A stretch of 64,000 nucleotides of DNA, taken from contig CAKZXA010000037.1 of NCBI GenBank assembly GCA_937922045.1, positions 62,001 through 126,000 of the forward strand, written 5' to 3'. The notes beneath the pieces were generated by a model. That model did not search any database, was not told where the DNA came from, and saw only the letters and a program-made list of their open reading frames with translations. The stretch is from an uncultured Acidimicrobiales bacterium (GTDB lineage: Bacteria > Actinomycetota > Acidimicrobiia > Acidimicrobiales > SZUA-35). Shown here piece by piece: positions 36,448 to 44,212 of the stretch; positions within the stretch are counted from its first letter, which is position 1, and every line of letters starts with the position of its first letter. Made by a program: the position numbers and the translations under genes.

Positions 36448-37608
36448 ATGAGTGGACATGGCGAATCGCCGATTCCTGCCCATCGGTTCGGAGCACTTCT
36501 TACCACCAGCCGGGTTAGCCGAGGTCTAGAACTGGAAGACCTGGTCGAGATCTCTGGCGGTTCCTATAGCGCCGAGGCCCTCTTCAAGGCTGAGCGTGGC
36601 TTGCTGCAGCTCGAAGATGATGTGCTGCGAAGACTCTGTCGTCTCTATGAGGTAAAGGTAGGTTCTGCGCAGGACAACAGAAGTCGGCTCGTGGTCGACC
36701 TAAGCTCTCGGCGCCTAGCGGTCGGTGACCAGTCGATCGATCTGAAACTCGGAGGCATCGACCGAAGTGACGAGGAGCAACACGAGCGGCAGGTCGCCTA
36801 CATCCTCGAACGCTACCTGTCGCTTGTTTACATCTTGCGCCAGATCGATCCCGGTGAACAGCTTCCGCTGCGGGAGCCTGATCTCCTCGTTCTTTCCCAG
36901 AGTCTGACCTACGAGGTCGAGAGTCTTGAACGCCTTCTCACCTCAATGATGCGAAGTCCGGCGGTGAGCGGCCGAACCAAAGCCCTTCTCAAGCGGTTCC
37001 TGGTACCAAACGCTGGCTTGATGGTCGGGACCTTGGCCTTGGGCGCCCTCGTCATCATCGGCGGCTCCGATGTTGGATCGCTAAGCACACCGGTATCTGA
37101 GCGGCAGATGGTCGCCTACAGCGAGGGCGACACGCTAGCCGCCGCCACCCCTGGCTCGGAGGTGCGAACGCAGGCCGAGTTGACGGCCATCGGAGCACAG
37201 GCCGAGGCCATGATCGGCTACGACTGGAAATCGATACTTCCGGAGTGGACGGTTACTTACATGAACGACAGCGCGCGTTACAAGGGCCTTACCCAGCGGT
37301 CGACAAAATCGATCGTGATCTATGTCGACGCTGGCGCCGCCGCCCACGACGTCGCCGGAGTGTTGGCCCACGAGATCGGCCACGCGATCGATATCACCCA
37401 CCTGGACGACGACGCCCGCGTGCGATGGCTGAAGGCCCGAGACCTGCCCATGGTTTGGTGGGCAGGAGACGGACTGAGCGATTTCAGCGTTGGCGCCGGC
37501 GATTTCGCCGAAGCGGTGGCCGCCTCCTGGGTAAACTCGCCGAGCGATTCGAGCTTCGGGGCGTTCACCGAGGACCAGCTTTCCTTGGTCGAGGATCTTC
37601 TGCCCTAG
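36448..37608 (+). CDS. HTH - transmembrane - zinc metalloprotease-like protein
   Basis: About 386 residues from ATG 36448 (GTG 36427 is an alternative). Residues about 10-60 look like an Xre-type helix-turn-helix region (FGALLTTSRVSRGLELEDLV, then SYSAEALFKAERGLLQLEDD). A helical middle follows, then one membrane segment (NAGLMVGTLALGALVIIGGS, about residues 190-209). The outer domain contains VLAHEIGHAIDITHL (about residues 311-325), a zincin H-E-x-x-H motif, and a later E in FAEAVAASWV. The layout suggests a membrane protein joining a cytoplasmic DNA-binding-like domain to an extracytoplasmic protease-like domain. I know no family name; the function is inference. Confidence 0.72.
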   Translation: MSGHGESPIPAHRFGALLTTSRVSRGLELEDLVEISGGSYSAEALFKAERGLLQLEDDVLRRLCRLYEVKVGSAQDNRSRLVVDLSSRRLAVGDQSIDLKLGGIDRSDEEQHERQVAYILERYLSLVYILRQIDPGEQLPLREPDLLVLSQSLTYEVESLERLLTSMMRSPAVSGRTKALLKRFLVPNAGLMVGTLALGALVIIGGSDVGSLSTPVSERQMVAYSEGDTLAAATPGSEVRTQAELTAIGAQAEAMIGYDWKSILPEWTVTYMNDSARYKGLTQRSTKSIVIYVDAGAAAHDVAGVLAHEIGHAIDITHLDDDARVRWLKARDLPMVWWAGDGLSDFSVGAGDFAEAVAASWVNSPSDSSFGAFTEDQLSLVEDLLP

Positions 37609-37686
37609 GGGTGCGCCCTTCTGGTCGACGCTCTCAACCCTGCACCCGCTTCGAGGCGGGCGACAGGCCTGGGCTAGGCTTAGCCG

Positions 37687-39714
37687 ATGGTCGGTCAGCG
37701 CTATCGCTACTCAAAGTGGGACGGAACGCAACGGGGTTTCGAGCTTGACGCTTTTGATGTGCTGGCGGAGCTGACCGATGATCTCATGTATCACGGCGAC
37801 CCCATGGCCGCACTGCGGCGCTTGATGCAGGACGGCTTTGAGGATCGAAACGGCGAGCGTGTTCAGGGTTTGCGCGAGATCATGGAACGCCTCCGTGAGG
37901 AACGTCAGGAGCGGTTGGAAAACTACGACCTCGGCGGCGTCTACGACGAGATCAATGATGAGCTTTCCGAGCTGACAGCTCAAGAGCGTCAGGCCCTAGA
38001 GGATCGCCACTCGCTCGCCGATCTAGAACTCGGAAGTTTGGCCGATACCGACGAGGATCGGCGGGCTGCGGAGCTGGCCAAGGAAACCACCACGAACAAG
38101 CAGATGCAGCTCGACATGCTGCCCGACGATCTGGCCGGCAAGGTTCGGGGGCTCCAGAACTACGAGTTTGAGTCGGATGAGGCCCAGTCACGCTTTGATG
38201 AGCTGCTCGACAGGCTTCGTCAGCAACTGATGGAGCAGCAGTTCGACCAGATGGCTGGAGCGATGGGCGATATGTCACCGGAAGACATGTCGCGCATGAA
38301 AGACATGATGGCTGAGCTCAACAAGATGTTGGAGCAGCGGGCTAGGGGTGAAGAACCCGACTTCGACAAGTTCATGGAAGAGTACGGCGACTTCTTTCCC
38401 AACAACCCTGAATCGTTGGACGAACTCCTCGAGGATATGGCCCGCCAGATGGCGGCTATGCAGGCCTTGCTGAACTCGATGACACCCGAACAACGCCAGC
38501 AGCTGATGGACCTCTCCAACCAGCTGATGGAAGACCTCGACCTCAACTTCGAGGTCAGCCGGCTCGGCCAAAACTTGCAGGAGCTCTTCCCGGACGCAGG
38601 CTGGCAAGAGAGCTACGACTTCTCGGGCTTCGATCCCCTCGGCCTGGCCGAAGCCTCCGACATGATGCGCGAACTTGGCCAAATCGATCAGCTTGAACAG
38701 TTCCTTCGCCAAACATCGAACCCGCAGGCTTTGGCCGAGGTCGATCTCGAGCAGGTGAAACGACTGCTCGGCGAAGAATCGGCCGCCTCCCTCGAACGGG
38801 TGAGCGAACTGGCCAAGATGATGGAGGAGCAAGGTCTTATCCAGAACAAGGAAGGCCGCCTTGAACTGACGCCGCGAGGCCTTCGTCGGCTTGGCCAGCA
38901 GGCGCTAGGCGACCTCTTCAAGAGGCTTTCGCCCGACAAGATGGGCCAGCACGACAGCGACCGCACCGGCATCGGCCACGAGCGCAGCTATGCGACGAAG
39001 CCTTACGAGTTCGGCGATCCGTTCAACCTCAACATCGAACGGACCGTCGGAAACGCTCTGCGTCGTAGTGGGGGAGGGACCCCAGTCCGCCTGACGCCGG
39101 AAGACTTCGAGATCGAGCAGACGGAACGGCAGGTTCGGTCCTCGACCGTGCTCATGCTCGACCTCTCACTTTCGATGCCGATGCGCAACAACTTCCTTCC
39201 GGCCAAGAAGGTAGCGATCGCACTCCACTCTCTGATCACCTCACAGTTCCCGCGGGACTACATGGGCATCGTGTCGTTTAGCGAGGTGGCCAAGGAGTTG
39301 ACGGCGGCCCAGCTTCCCGAGGTCTCTTGGGATTTCGTTTACGGCACGAACATGCAGCACGCCTTCAGGCTGAGCCGAGCCATGCTGGCCCGCCAAACCG
39401 GGACCAAGCAGATCATCATGATCACCGACGGCGAGCCGACGGCCCACCTGCTCGATGATGGCCGCCCGTTCTTCAGCTACCCGCCAGCCCAGGAGACCAT
39501 CGAACAAACCCTGGCAGAGGTGATGCGCTGCACGAGGGATGGGATCACGATCAACACCTTCATGTTGGATCCCGACTGGGGATTGCGTGGCTTCGTCGAG
39601 CGAATTTCGGCCATCAACAAGGGTCGCGCCTTCTTCACGAGCCCCGAGAATCTCGGCGACTACGTGCTCGTCGATTTCATCGAACACAAGCGAACACTGC
39701 TCAAAGGGCGCTAG
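37687..39714 (+). CDS. VWA-domain protein (Rv0959/CoxE-like)
   Basis: 675 residues. The N-terminal 400 residues are a long, charged, helical region rich in Gln, Met and Glu (for example MLEQRARGEEPDFDKFMEEY). The C-terminal von Willebrand A domain begins STVLMLDLSLSMPMRNNF with the D-x-S-x-S metal-ion site, followed by MIITD-type strand IIMITDGEPT. This is the usual partner of a MoxR-like ATPase; the likely partner here is 17854-19290, far away. ATG 37687 is 6 nt after TAGGCT (37675-37680), so the message is probably leaderless. VWA/MoxR pairs act as metal-insertion or protein-remodelling machines. Confidence 0.85.
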   Translation: MVGQRYRYSKWDGTQRGFELDAFDVLAELTDDLMYHGDPMAALRRLMQDGFEDRNGERVQGLREIMERLREERQERLENYDLGGVYDEINDELSELTAQERQALEDRHSLADLELGSLADTDEDRRAAELAKETTTNKQMQLDMLPDDLAGKVRGLQNYEFESDEAQSRFDELLDRLRQQLMEQQFDQMAGAMGDMSPEDMSRMKDMMAELNKMLEQRARGEEPDFDKFMEEYGDFFPNNPESLDELLEDMARQMAAMQALLNSMTPEQRQQLMDLSNQLMEDLDLNFEVSRLGQNLQELFPDAGWQESYDFSGFDPLGLAEASDMMRELGQIDQLEQFLRQTSNPQALAEVDLEQVKRLLGEESAASLERVSELAKMMEEQGLIQNKEGRLELTPRGLRRLGQQALGDLFKRLSPDKMGQHDSDRTGIGHERSYATKPYEFGDPFNLNIERTVGNALRRSGGGTPVRLTPEDFEIEQTERQVRSSTVLMLDLSLSMPMRNNFLPAKKVAIALHSLITSQFPRDYMGIVSFSEVAKELTAAQLPEVSWDFVYGTNMQHAFRLSRAMLARQTGTKQIIMITDGEPTAHLLDDGRPFFSYPPAQETIEQTLAEVMRCTRDGITINTFMLDPDWGLRGFVERISAINKGRAFFTSPENLGDYVLVDFIEHKRTLLKGR

Positions 39715-39744
39715 AAATCGGGCCAAATCTGGCCTGAGCCGCTG

Positions 39745-41130
39745 CTATCGGCCGACGAGCGGAACGAGAACGATCGCTGGTGGTGCCAGTCCCTCGGATG
39801 CAGAGTCGACCGCGAAATAGCACCGCTGCAGGCCGCAGTTTTCGGCGCTTCCTGGGATTGTCCATTGAACGGTCGCGGCGCCATTCACCACATCGGCAAA
39901 CTTCCAACCGCAATACCCGTCACCACCGGGGCACCAGCCGATGGCTGTGTCGTCACCCGTGAGTCCGGTCGCTTCGACGGTCACGGTTTGCCCGCTCCGA
40001 TACGGGGGCGGTTCGGCGATCGAAAGGGTGGGTCGTTGCGATGGCCAGCTCGCAGGCACGTCGATCGCTACTCGAATCGAGTCACCCTCATCCCCGAGCT
40101 CTCCGCCGCCAGGCTCGGGATGCAGCCACGACATTTTGATCGTGACGAAGCATGAGCTCGTCGCACAGTCGATCCATCCTCCATATCCATAAATGTTGCG
40201 CTGTAAGCGGACTTCGAGAATCCCGTCTGAACCAATGCCGTCCAAGGAACCTTCGACGGCGTCCCCATCACAGACTGGACCAAAGAAGTGGAGCGGATCG
40301 CCCTCGTTTTCGTTTTCATCGCCGACGTTCCACCACGATGGCTGATCGATCAAGTCCTCGCTGCCGATCGGCGCACCGGCCGAGCCATACCCACACATCG
40401 AACCCACCGACCAATCGATCTCCAAGCGCTCTCGATCGAAACTGCCGTACTCGGAGATGGTCGCCTCGATACGTGCCAAGTCCTCGGGTGGCAAACGATT
40501 GAGGCTTTCGTCGAGGTCCATGTTGTTCGTATCGATTCGCACGACTCCGGGTTCGTTGGTCAACTCGGCAGAAACTCGCACCAGAGGCTCGGCCAGCTCG
40601 CCGGTGAACGTGAGAATCGCGCTGGTCAGGAACTCGCCAGCCTCATTCCGCCAGAGCAGCCGGCATGCAACGCCGGCCGCGCCGCAGTCGAGGGGTCCGG
40701 ATGAATCGAAGTTTGAACGGGTCAGGTCAACGGTGACCGCCTGCGTCCCTGCTGGTGGCGTTCTGACCGGTTTAGGTTTGAGTGGTTCGGCGCCGCAGAC
40801 TTCAGGCTCTTTGCCGACGACGGCACAGACTCGAGGCCACGAGTTGTAGAGGTCGATCGACGCGTCGTCATCGGCATAGAGCGTGACTTGCTGACCATCG
40901 ATGTAGGGTCCGCCTGGCTCAATGTGCATCTCTCCCGCCGAAATCGACGGCAGCACGATTGGTGTTGCCGTGGTCGGTGCGCTCGTAGCCCTCAGTGCAG
41001 TCGTCGTCGGTGAATCGAGGGCCTCTAGGGGGTCTTGCTCGGAGCGCTCCACCGCGAGACCGTCGCCACACCCTGCAAGAACGATGACCATCCCAACGCT
41101 TCCTATGATGCAACGCCACGACGTGCTCAT
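39745..41130 (-). CDS. Lipoprotein with neocarzinostatin-like beta domains
   Basis: About 461 residues from ATG 41130 (MSTSWRCIIGSVG); the frame can be opened two codons earlier at a TTG. A hydrophobic segment ending VIVLAGC gives a lipobox, so it is probably lipid-anchored outside the cell. A Thr/Pro/Ala-rich linker follows. At least two regions look like neocarzinostatin-type immunoglobulin-like domains: GPYIDGQQVTLYADD near the N-terminus, and PPPYRSGQTVTVEATGLTG with paired Cys (GWCPGGDGYCGWKF, CGLQRCYFAV) at the C-terminus. A middle domain of about 170 residues is unassigned. Ligand and role are unknown. Confidence 0.72.
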   Translation of the reverse strand: MSTSWRCIIGSVGMVIVLAGCGDGLAVERSEQDPLEALDSPTTTALRATSAPTTATPIVLPSISAGEMHIEPGGPYIDGQQVTLYADDDASIDLYNSWPRVCAVVGKEPEVCGAEPLKPKPVRTPPAGTQAVTVDLTRSNFDSSGPLDCGAAGVACRLLWRNEAGEFLTSAILTFTGELAEPLVRVSAELTNEPGVVRIDTNNMDLDESLNRLPPEDLARIEATISEYGSFDRERLEIDWSVGSMCGYGSAGAPIGSEDLIDQPSWWNVGDENENEGDPLHFFGPVCDGDAVEGSLDGIGSDGILEVRLQRNIYGYGGWIDCATSSCFVTIKMSWLHPEPGGGELGDEGDSIRVAIDVPASWPSQRPTLSIAEPPPYRSGQTVTVEATGLTGDDTAIGWCPGGDGYCGWKFADVVNGAATVQWTIPGSAENCGLQRCYFAVDSASEGLAPPAIVLVPLVGR

Positions 41131-41198
41131 AGCCAATCATCTCATAGCGGACGTCTCGCGCGCTGGGCAGGCTTCTGGACGTGCCCTACCGTTGGCTC

Positions 41199-42017
41199 AT
41201 GGACGAATATCGCAAAACCAATCTGACGAATTGGGATGAGCGTGTGGATGGCCACATGGCTCCGGACGGGTACGACATCGACCGGCTGGTTGACGATCCT
41301 GATTGGATCACGCCGGTCGTGCGCCACGACGCGTCGAAGCTAGGAGATGTCGATGGGCTCAGCATCTTGCACTCCCAGTGTCACATCGGCTCAGACACGC
41401 TGTCGTGGGCAAAGCTTGGAGCAGTGGTAACCGGCCTCGACTTTTCGCCAAAAGCGATCGCTGCTGCGCGCAGCATCGCCGATCGGATGCAGGTTGATGC
41501 CACGTTCGTCGAAACCGAACTCTACGACGCACCCAACCACATCGGGGGAACATTTGATTTGGTCTACACAGGCGTCGGCGCCATCTGTTGGCTGCCCGAC
41601 CTGAAGACCTGGGCGAGGGTCATGGCCAGCTTTGTTAAGCCCGGTGGGCGGTTCTGGATCCGCGATTCTCACCCGGCGATGATGGCGCTTGACGACTCGC
41701 GAGACGACGATCAGCTCGTTGTTCGCTACCCGTATTTCCACCAGGCCAAACCAATCAACTTCTCCGCTACCGAGAGTTACGCCGGCACCGCCAAGCTCAA
41801 GAATCCCGACTCATACTCGTGGGCTCACTCGATGGCCGACGTCATCAATTCACTCATGGAGGCGGGCCTCACCCTCGTGCGAGTCGACGAGTATCAGCAT
41901 CTCGACTGGCAGTTTCTGTCGTTCATGGAGAAGCGGGACGATGAGAGCTGGGTGTTGCCCGAAGCGGTGCGCGACAACGTACCGATGCAGTTCTCGGTCC
42001 TTGCCAGCAAGCCGTAA
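41199..42017 (+). CDS. Class I SAM-dependent methyltransferase
   Basis: About 272 residues from ATG 41199, chosen because TACCGT (41187-41192) lies 6 nt upstream, the pattern seen before many genes here; GTG 41181 is an alternative. Motif I is altered (LSILHSQCHIGSDTLSWAKL, where a G-x-G-x-G loop is usual), motif II is VVTGLDFSPKAIAAAR, and post-I is FDLVYTGVGAICWLPDLKTW. It belongs to the ubiquinone/menaquinone-type methyltransferase fold; the substrate is unknown. Divergent from the lipoprotein gene. Confidence 0.85.
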   Translation: MDEYRKTNLTNWDERVDGHMAPDGYDIDRLVDDPDWITPVVRHDASKLGDVDGLSILHSQCHIGSDTLSWAKLGAVVTGLDFSPKAIAAARSIADRMQVDATFVETELYDAPNHIGGTFDLVYTGVGAICWLPDLKTWARVMASFVKPGGRFWIRDSHPAMMALDDSRDDDQLVVRYPYFHQAKPINFSATESYAGTAKLKNPDSYSWAHSMADVINSLMEAGLTLVRVDEYQHLDWQFLSFMEKRDDESWVLPEAVRDNVPMQFSVLASKP

Positions 42018-42498
42018 AGCTACTTCACCACGCACAGCTGATCCGTAATTCGCCCCAGAACCGCTTGTGTGTCGAAAGTCACATCAACGAAGGTTTGGCG
42101 TCGGCGTAGGTAGCTTCACTCACCGATCTTGATCTCCGGTTTGAGCGCGTTGGCTGTACCAGCGTGATTTTCGAGACGCGCCGGTATCACGCACTGTGAG
42201 CAGTTGAGCAAGGTTGGGGCGAGAGGTGGCGTCTTTGCGCCGGGGGCTTGCAGGCACCTAGTTCATAACAGAAATCGCGGATCTGGTGGGGGATGGGCGC
42301 GTTCGGCATCAAGCTGTCGCAAAGGGGGCCTTCGACGTGATCTCACGTTGAGTGGTCATTTTGGTAAGGATTTTAACTTTGTGCTGCGGCGTCGGCGGGC
42401 CATTGGTGTAGGAAGATCACTGATGTGTCATCTGCTTCGACAACCATAAACCCGCGTAAACAGAGGGGGTTTTCTGTATTTTTACTTGTGTCCAGACG
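42018..42498. other. Long intergenic region upstream of whiB
   Basis: About 480 bp with no convincing gene. Base composition is lower in GC than its surroundings toward 42350-42500. AAACCC (42448-42453) and GGGTTT (42467-42472) could form a short hairpin followed by a T-rich stretch, a possible weak terminator. A small RNA or a long regulatory region for whiB could lie here; nothing in the sequence proves either. Confidence 0.45.
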
Positions 42499-42536
42499 TT
42501 GGAAAGGGCAAGATCACAGTGTTGTAATTACAACAC
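42499..42536 (+). promoter_or_regulatory. whiB promoter with 18-bp perfect palindrome
   Basis: TTGGAA (42499-42504), an 18-bp spacer and TGTAAT (42523-42528) form a plausible promoter for the whiB gene. GTGTTGTAATTACAACAC (42519-42536) is a perfect palindrome laid across the -10 box, the position expected of a repressor operator. The binding protein is unknown. Confidence 0.6.
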
Positions 42537-42578
42537 CATAAGCATTCACGGGCTATCAAGCGGAAGTCGGGAGCCACT

Positions 42579-42950
42579 GTGAGTACACACGCCATCACAT
42601 CTGAAACTGATTATGAGAACGCGGCCCCTAAGGCGGGGCCTGTGCGAGGAGGAAGCATGCGCATAGGGCGAAAGCACCTCATGCTCGATACGAGCTGGCA
42701 GGAGTACGCCAATTGTCTCGGTGTAGACCCAGATCTGTTCTTCCCTGAACGAGGAGCCTCGACCAAGGAGGCCAAGGGTGTCTGTATGGGCTGCGTCGTG
42801 CGAGAAGACTGTCTTGAGTTCGCATTGGCCAACGGCGAAAAGTTCGGCATCTGGGGAGGCATGAGCGAGCGCGAACGACGTCGCATCCGGCGTCAGCGAG
42901 CTCTGGAACGCCAGCACCAGGCCGCCGTGGCATCGGTTGAAAGCGCCTAG
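42579..42950 (+). CDS. WhiB-family transcription factor
   Basis: 123 residues from GTG 42579, with GGGAG 5 nt upstream. Four cysteines bind an iron-sulfur cluster: one in EYANCLGVDPDLFFPE, then CMGC and C in VCMGCVVREDCLEFALANGE. They are followed by the G-[IV]-W-G-G turn (GIWGGMSERERRRIRRQRAL) and a basic C-terminus. WhiB proteins bind the principal sigma factor and control development, cell division or redox responses. An N-terminal extension of about 35 residues precedes the core, as in WhiB2-like members, but the subfamily is not certain. Upstream lies a perfect palindrome over its -10 box. Confidence 0.93.
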   Translation: MSTHAITSETDYENAAPKAGPVRGGSMRIGRKHLMLDTSWQEYANCLGVDPDLFFPERGASTKEAKGVCMGCVVREDCLEFALANGEKFGIWGGMSERERRRIRRQRALERQHQAAVASVESA

Positions 42951-42956
42951 AGCGCC

Positions 42957-42985
42957 TTCAACTCTTGCCCTAGCTGAGATAGGAT
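42957..42985 (+). promoter_or_regulatory. Leaderless promoter of tatA
   Basis: TTCAAC (42957-42962), a 17-bp spacer and TAGGAT (42980-42985) end 6 nt before ATG 42992. Transcription would begin at or next to the A of the start codon, so there is no room for a ribosome-binding site. Confidence 0.6.
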
Positions 42986-42991
42986 AGTCCC

Positions 42992-43165
42992 ATGATCGCT
43001 TTCCTCTCGCCAAACGAGATGCTCATCGTCGTGCTGGTTCTTGTTCTGCTCTTCGGCGGAACCCAGATCCCCAAGCTGGCGCGCAGCCTTGGCCAAGCCC
43101 AGAAGGAGTTCAAGGACGGACTCCAGGAAGGCGCGGAAGCGCTCGACGATTCAACGTCTAGCTGA
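42992..43165 (+). CDS. tatA: Twin-arginine translocase subunit TatA
   Basis: A 57-residue gene. MIAFLSPNEMLIVVLVLVLL is a single N-terminal membrane helix. It is followed by FGGTQIPKLARSLGQAQKEF, the hinge and amphipathic helix with the F-G-x-x-x-[IL]-P motif of TatA/TatE, and a short acidic tail ending at TGA 43163-43165. TatA oligomers form the pore that exports folded proteins. No tatC or tatB is nearby, so the gene stands apart from the rest of the Tat machinery. Confidence 0.9.
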   Translation: MIAFLSPNEMLIVVLVLVLLFGGTQIPKLARSLGQAQKEFKDGLQEGAEALDDSTSS

Positions 43166-43201
43166 TCTATTTTCCCTCCACCCTCTTGTGCCCAAGGTGC
43201 T

Positions 43202-43292
43202 CCGACCCAAATGTCGGGGCTGTGCGTGAGACCACGCACGAGATGGAAACGTACCTGTTGCCGGTCGACCAGTTGGGTCGGCCGGTTTCGTG
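43202..43292 (+). terminator. Three consecutive hairpins, last one terminator-like
   Basis: CCGAC/GTCGG (43202-43206 with 43213-43217), GTGCGTG/CACGCAC (43222-43228 with 43233-43239, 4-nt loop) and a 10-bp stem CCGGTCGACC/GGTCGGCCGG (43261-43270 with 43276-43285, one G-T pair) follow one another between tatA and the convergent whiB. The last is followed by TTT and, shortly after, TTTT, so it could end tatA transcription. The two earlier stems are unexplained. Confidence 0.5.
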
Positions 43293-43296
43293 GTTT

Positions 43297-43545
43297 TCAG
43301 CCGGTAGCGGCTGCAGCAGCCTCTGCTCGTCGAGCCTTCAGGATTCGACGCCGTTGCCGTTCAGACGTCCCGCCCCACACCCCATGATCGATGCGGTGGG
43401 CGAGTGCGTATTCAAGGCACGGCTCCTGTGAAGGACAGGTCAGGCAGATCTTTTTGGCCTTTTCAACCCCGACCCCATCGCTGGGGAAGAACTTGTTGGG
43501 TGGATACTCGTTGCAGGCCCCTTCGGCCATCCAGTTTCTCTCCAT
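43297..43545 (-). CDS. WhiB-family transcription factor (short)
   Basis: About 82 residues from ATG 43545 (MERNWMAEGACNEYPPNKFF). The frame can be extended to a TTG at 43563, and ATG 43530 has a better-spaced GGAGAG, but the conserved Trp before the first Cys favours 43545. Cluster ligands: C in EGACNEYPP, CLTC, and C in QEPCLEYALAH. They are followed by GVWGGTSERQRRRILKARRA. The C-terminus is Ala-rich and short. It is a second WhiB within 1 kb of the first, on the opposite strand, flanking tatA. The target genes are unknown. Confidence 0.9.
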   Translation of the reverse strand: MERNWMAEGACNEYPPNKFFPSDGVGVEKAKKICLTCPSQEPCLEYALAHRIDHGVWGGTSERQRRRILKARRAEAAAAATG

Positions 43546-43693
43546 ACTAGAAGAGACGTACAACTAGGTCATTTGGTTCCCTGGATAGGCCAAAAGTCTA
43601 GAAAATTCTTGGTGGAGCCGATGGAAGCCCGCGCTGAAACAAGGCGGGGAGAGGCCACCAGACCGCCCGGTGACACCGCTAGAATCATGGTCT

Positions 43694-44170
43694 ATGACCG
43701 ATCTCGCCACTGAAGAAGATCTCACGCCTGTCGCCCATGTAACCCTGGTATACAACGGTCCGGTGGCACCGCACTGGGAGATGAAGGTGCGCTACGGCGA
43801 CACCCAAATGCTGGACGATTTCTGGAACAGGGTGCGGGCGCGTCTGCTGCTCCTGCCGAAGCATGATCCCCAGTTTCGCCGAAACCGAGAGCGCGTGAAC
43901 CGCGATGCCGAGCGAGAGCTCATCACCTGCGATTGGGATCTTGGCGAAGGCGATGCCGAGACAACCTCAACCCCGGTCCGTCAGCAAGCCGCCGTTGAAA
44001 CGACGCCTGTTGAAGCCGCACCGGTTGACGCTGTTCCTGTTGACGATGCTGCCGACGAGGTCACCCCTGGCGACGCAGACACGCCGGCCGTCGAGGTCGA
44101 TGACTCAACCGATCTCGTCGCCGACGCTTCAGATGAGGCCGACGCAGCCGACAACTCAGAAGAAGAGTAG
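43694..44170 (+). CDS. Hypothetical protein with acidic repeat tail
   Basis: 158 residues from ATG 43694, which follows TAGAAT (43680-43685) by 8 nt. I do not recognise the family. Residues 1-90 look folded: AHVTLVYNGPVAPHWEMKVR, then a basic helix around LLLLPKHDPQFRRNRERVNR. The remaining 65 residues are a low-complexity acidic tail of V-[ED]-x-[AT]-P-V-like steps with many Asp, Glu, Ala and Thr. No signal peptide or membrane segment. It lies 42 bp before the ROK kinase gene, so it may be in one unit with it. Confidence 0.7.
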   Translation: MTDLATEEDLTPVAHVTLVYNGPVAPHWEMKVRYGDTQMLDDFWNRVRARLLLLPKHDPQFRRNRERVNRDAERELITCDWDLGEGDAETTSTPVRQQAAVETTPVEAAPVDAVPVDDAADEVTPGDADTPAVEVDDSTDLVADASDEADAADNSEEE

Positions 44171-44212
44171 ACGCTCGCTGCGGACGCAGCGGCGGTGGCT
44201 CCATTCCTCAGC

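Noticed and set aside
42448-42480. AAACCC ... GGGTTT followed by T-rich sequence as a strong terminator
   Set aside because: Only a 6-bp stem with a 13-nt loop and no gene closely upstream; mentioned as a weak possibility only.
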